DNA from: an uncultured Eubacteriales bacterium
Lineage (GTDB): Bacteria > Bacillota > Clostridia > Lachnospirales > Lachnospiraceae
DNA: 10,323 nt
Reading direction: 5' to 3'
Assembly (NCBI GenBank): GCA_902772745.1
Contig: CACYBV010000141.1
Coordinates: 1 to 10,323 of the forward strand
The notes under the pieces were generated by a model. That model made no database searches and was not told the DNA's origin. It was given only the letters and a program-made list of their open reading frames with translations. The position numbers and the translations under genes were made by a program. Positions within the stretch are counted from its first letter, which is position 1, and every line of letters starts with the position of its first letter. Positions 7,732 to 10,323 of this stretch are shown in pieces.

Positions 7732-10070
7732 AGCTTTCAATGAGACTGGAAACAATACTTTCCATGGTGCTCCCCTGCAGAACCGCGGCGGACATCGGCT
7801 GTGACCACGGATTTACGGCGATACGGCTTCTTACGGACAAAAAAGCGGAGCGCGCGGTCTGTTCGGATATCGGCGAAGGCCCGATCCGAAGGGCACGGGA
7901 GCACGTTTTTGAAGCGGGACTTTCCGAACGGATCGAATGCCGGAAAGGCGACGGACTTCAGACGGTTTTTCCCGGGGAAGCGGACTGCGTGATCATTGCG
8001 GGGATGGGCGGAAAACTGATGTCCCGCATCCTCACGGAAGGCGCGGATGTGCTTTCTGCAGCGGAAGAGCTCATCCTTTCCCCGCATACGGAGACAGCAG
8101 AGCTTCGAAGGACACTCGCGGATCTCGGCTTCCGGATCGATGCGGAACAGATGGTTTTCGACGAAGGCAAGTTTTATACGGTTATCCGGGCGGTTCCGGG
8201 CGCGATGCAGCTGAGTCAGAGGGAAACTGAGTACGGTCCCTGTCTCCTGAAGGAACGGAGTGAAGTCTTTCTGCGGTGGCTCCGCTACGAAATCAGGATC
8301 AATGAGGAGGTCCTTTCGCAGCTTTTCGGGAAAGATTCTCCGGGGGCGCTCACAGCCCGGAGGGAAAGAAGGCGGAAAATCCGGGAACTCTCGGAGATTT
8401 TGGAGGAAACGATGATACATGTGATGATCAACGGCGAACGCTATGAATACCCGGAAGGGACAAGCCTTCTGTATATCGCGGAGGATATGCAGAGCGACTA
8501 CAGAAATGATATTGTGCTGGCCTTTGTCGACGGAAAACTTCGGGAGCTTTTCCATAAGGCGCCGGACGGATCAACGCTGGACTTTGTGACGACCGGCGAA
8601 AAGATCGGCGCGGAAACCTATCAGCGCGGTGTGATCTACCTGATGATCCGTGCGTTCTGCGACATCTACGGGGAGGAAGTAAGCAGACAGCTTTTTGTGG
8701 ATTATCAGATCGGAAAAGGTTTGTTTGTACGCCTCAGAGGCGGTGAATGCACCGACGAGATGCTCGATGCGGTTTCGGACCGGATGATGCAGCTTGTACG
8801 GATGGACCTTCCGTTCTCAAAGGACAGCATTTCCACCAGAAAAGCAGTGGACCTTTTCCGCTCTGCCGGGATGGAAAAGAAGGCGAGGCTCTTCTCATAC
8901 CGCCGCGCCTCCGAAACGAATGTCTATCATCTCGGGGACATGCAGGATTATTATTATGCATATATGGTCCCCTCAACCGGATACCTGAAGAAATTCCGGC
9001 TGCGGCGCTACGCCGGGACGGCCGGTTTCATCCTTGAGACGCCTGATTTCACGAATCCTTCGGCGATTCCCGCATTCGAGCCGCATGACAAGCTTTACCG
9101 CACGATGGAGGCGTCGACCGCATGGTCCGAACGGCTCGAAATCAGCGCTGCGGGCGATCTCAATGACTGGATTACGCGCTCCGGCGCAAATGATCTTGTG
9201 CTGATCCAGGAAGCGATCATGGAGAAGCAGTTCGGGGACATCGCGGAAAAAATCGCGGAAACCGGCAGGAAGATTGTCCTGATCGCCGGTCCCAGTTCTT
9301 CCGGCAAGACGACGTTTTCCCACCGGCTTTCAATCCAGCTTCGGGCGCTCGGGCTCCGTCCGCATCCGATTGCCTGCGACAACTACTTCCTTGACCGTGA
9401 CAAATATCCCCTCGACGAGAACGGAAAGGCGGATTATGAAGCGATCAGCTGCATCGATATCGAACTGCTGAACCGGAATTTCCGGGACCTGCTGGCAGGA
9501 AAGTCTGTCCTGATGCCGAGTTTCAATTTTGTTTCCGGAAAACAGGAGTTTCTGGGGGACACGCTTCAGATTTCAGACGGCGATGTGCTCATCCTCGAAG
9601 GCATTCACTGCCTTAATGACACCCTGACCTATACGCTTCCGGCGGAAGAAAAATTCCGCATCTACATCAGCGCGCTGACGACACTCAATATCGATGAGCA
9701 CAACTGCATTCCGCCGGCGGATGTACGGCTCCTTCGGCGCATTGTCCGTGACGCCCGGACCCGCGGTTATACCGCCCAGGCGACAATCTCCCGCTGGGAC
9801 AGCGTCCGCGCCGGCGAAGAGCGCAACATCTTCCCCTGGGAGGAAAGCTGCGATGTGATGGTGAACTCCGCCCTGATCTATGAACTTCCGGTCCTTAAAG
9901 CCTACGCGGAACCCCTTCTTTTCTGTGTTCCGGAAGAAGCTCCGGAATTCCCCGAAGCCAAGCGCCTCCTGAAGTTCCTGGATTATTTCCTCCCGGTTCC
10001 AACCGAAGAAATCCCGAAGAACTCCATCGTCCGCGAATTTATCGGCGGCGGCTGCTTCGGCGTGGGGTGA
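7728..10070 (+). CDS. trmK: Fusion of TrmK-type tRNA (adenine-N1)-methyltransferase and TGS-domain nucleoside kinase
   Basis: One 780-codon frame holds two complete proteins. Residues 1-228 match TrmK, which methylates N1 of adenine 22 in tRNA using SAM. The opening KLSMRLETIL, SAM motif ADIGCDHG (Asp22-Gly28), IAGMGG (91-95) and a closing helical RRKIRELSEILEE are all there. Residues 229-780 match the TGS-domain nucleoside (uridine-kinase-like) kinases: a TGS domain (229-290), a ThrRS second-additional-domain-like region with DYYYAYMVPSTGYLKKF near 407, a P-loop GPSSSGKT (521-528), CDNYF with Asp551, and ILEGIHCLND with Glu624. Its end, NSIVREFIGG, is usual for the family. The real kinase substrate is not established by sequence. 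ATG 7728 overlaps the dnaG stop (ATGA) and AAGGAG at 7708-7713 lies upstream. An internal start at 8412 could give the kinase alone. The two gene identities are confident; whether the native product is one chain is less so. Confidence 0.88.
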   Translation: MKLSMRLETILSMVLPCRTAADIGCDHGFTAIRLLTDKKAERAVCSDIGEGPIRRAREHVFEAGLSERIECRKGDGLQTVFPGEADCVIIAGMGGKLMSRILTEGADVLSAAEELILSPHTETAELRRTLADLGFRIDAEQMVFDEGKFYTVIRAVPGAMQLSQRETEYGPCLLKERSEVFLRWLRYEIRINEEVLSQLFGKDSPGALTARRERRRKIRELSEILEETMIHVMINGERYEYPEGTSLLYIAEDMQSDYRNDIVLAFVDGKLRELFHKAPDGSTLDFVTTGEKIGAETYQRGVIYLMIRAFCDIYGEEVSRQLFVDYQIGKGLFVRLRGGECTDEMLDAVSDRMMQLVRMDLPFSKDSISTRKAVDLFRSAGMEKKARLFSYRRASETNVYHLGDMQDYYYAYMVPSTGYLKKFRLRRYAGTAGFILETPDFTNPSAIPAFEPHDKLYRTMEASTAWSERLEISAAGDLNDWITRSGANDLVLIQEAIMEKQFGDIAEKIAETGRKIVLIAGPSSSGKTTFSHRLSIQLRALGLRPHPIACDNYFLDRDKYPLDENGKADYEAISCIDIELLNRNFRDLLAGKSVLMPSFNFVSGKQEFLGDTLQISDGDVLILEGIHCLNDTLTYTLPAEEKFRIYISALTTLNIDEHNCIPPADVRLLRRIVRDARTRGYTAQATISRWDSVRAGEERNIFPWEESCDVMVNSALIYELPVLKAYAEPLLFCVPEEAPEFPEAKRLLKFLDYFLPVPTEEIPKNSIVREFIGGGCFGVG
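8402..8414 (+). promoter_or_regulatory. Internal ribosome binding site and ATG at the TrmK/kinase junction
   Basis: GGAGG (8402-8406) lies 5 nt before an in-frame ATG (8412-8414), exactly where the kinase family's N-terminus (MIHVMINGE) begins. It could initiate a free 552-residue kinase. It may be a relic of two separate genes that lost the intervening stop, or still functional. Confidence 0.6.
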
Positions 10071-10114
10071 GGGACCGGCCGGAGAGGAAGAGAATCGGCG
10101 TCCCCGGTCTCGGA

Positions 10115-10138
10115 TGCCGGTTCATTTTCTGCCCGGCA
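10115..10138 (+). terminator. Possible hairpin after the fusion gene
   Basis: TGCCGG (10115-10120) pairs with CCGGCA (10133-10138) around a 12-nt T-rich loop. A longer-range pairing of GGGACCGG (10071-10078) with CCGGTCTC (10104-10111) lies just upstream. Neither is followed by a T-run, so termination of the dgt-dnaG-trmK unit here is only a guess. Confidence 0.25.
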
Positions 10139-10155
10139 GATTGGGAAATCCTCTG

Positions 10156-10184
10156 TAGACATTTCAGGGGAAGCGTGGTATAAT
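10156..10184 (+). promoter_or_regulatory. Promoter of rnpB
   Basis: TAGACA (10156-10161) and TATAAT (10179-10184) are spaced by 17 bp, with TG at 10176-10177 forming an extended -10. The expected start is near 10191, just before the RNase P RNA. Strong promoters are expected for this abundant stable RNA. Confidence 0.8.
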
Positions 10185-10190
10185 AAGCAG

Positions 10191-10323
10191 CAAGCAGGAC
10201 AAATGATCGCGGCTGTCCCGCTATTTTTCACGGGCAGCTGAGGAAAGTCCGGGCTTCACAGGGCAGGATGCCGGATAACGTCCGGCGGAGGCGACTCCAG
10301 GGAAAGTGCAGCAGAAATATACC
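10191..10323 (+). ncRNA. rnpB: RNase P RNA component, type A, 3'-truncated by window edge
   Basis: This is the catalytic RNA that trims the 5' leader from tRNA precursors with the RnpA protein. Landmarks: a P3-like stem, GCTGTCCCG (10212-10220, one bulged T) with CGGGCAGC (10231-10238); the conserved core GAGGAAAGTCCGGGC (10240-10254); CAGGGCAGGATG; a P8-like hairpin GCCGGA/TCCGGC (10270-10286); a P9-like hairpin GGAG-GCGA-CTCC (10287-10298); and AGTGCAGCAGAAA. These match bacterial type A, not the Bacillus type B. The 5' end is placed from the promoter and is approximate. The 3' portion, including the other half of P4, lies beyond the window. Confidence 0.93.

Noticed and set aside
7728..8412. 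Sequencing frameshift as the sole cause of the TrmK-kinase fusion
   Set aside because: The TrmK reading frame stays family-like up to the last few codons before the joint, so a distant indel is unlikely; an error within the final codons cannot be excluded without reads.

Overview
The window looks like a chromosomal segment of a moderately GC-rich Firmicute of the class Clostridia, probably a gut or rumen Lachnospiraceae-like bacterium. The indicators are a BspA-type leucine-rich repeat surface protein, a lipoprotein with Thr/Glu-rich linkers, GGAGG-type ribosome binding sites, TTG and GTG starts, and a type A RNase P RNA. Taxonomy is inferred from gene content and style only. All genes read on the + strand.

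Region 1 (1-4826) carries two cell-surface genes. The first is a large BspA-like LRR protein whose reading frame is already open at the left edge, so its true N-terminus lies outside the window. It is built from two tandem copies of one roughly 400-residue module. A strong sigma-A type promoter sits across its stop codon (TTGACG, 17 bp, TATGAT). It drives a TTG-initiated lipoprotein with a transglutaminase-like Cys-His-Asp domain, a 65-residue Glu-Thr repeat linker and a small C-terminal beta-rich domain. A perfect inverted repeat at 4891-4922 probably ends this unit.

Region 2 (4948-10070) is a tight housekeeping cluster: dgt-type HD-domain dNTP triphosphohydrolase, then dnaG primase (30 nt gap), then, through an ATGA overlap, a 780-codon fusion. 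The fusion joins a complete TrmK-type tRNA (adenine-N1) methyltransferase (about residues 1-228) to a complete TGS/ThrRS-like/P-loop nucleoside kinase (about residues 229-780). In many Firmicutes the order is dnaG-sigA(rpoD)-trmK-nif3. Here sigA is absent between dnaG and trmK, and the kinase occupies the place of the nif3-like gene. A good ribosome binding site and ATG remain at the fusion junction, so a free kinase could also be made.

Region 3 (10071-10323) is a short intergenic stretch with a near-consensus promoter (TAGACA, 17 bp, TATAAT), followed by the 5' part of rnpB, which runs off the right edge.

The most notable item is the TrmK-kinase fusion together with the missing sigA. No mobile element, CRISPR array or tRNA gene was seen.
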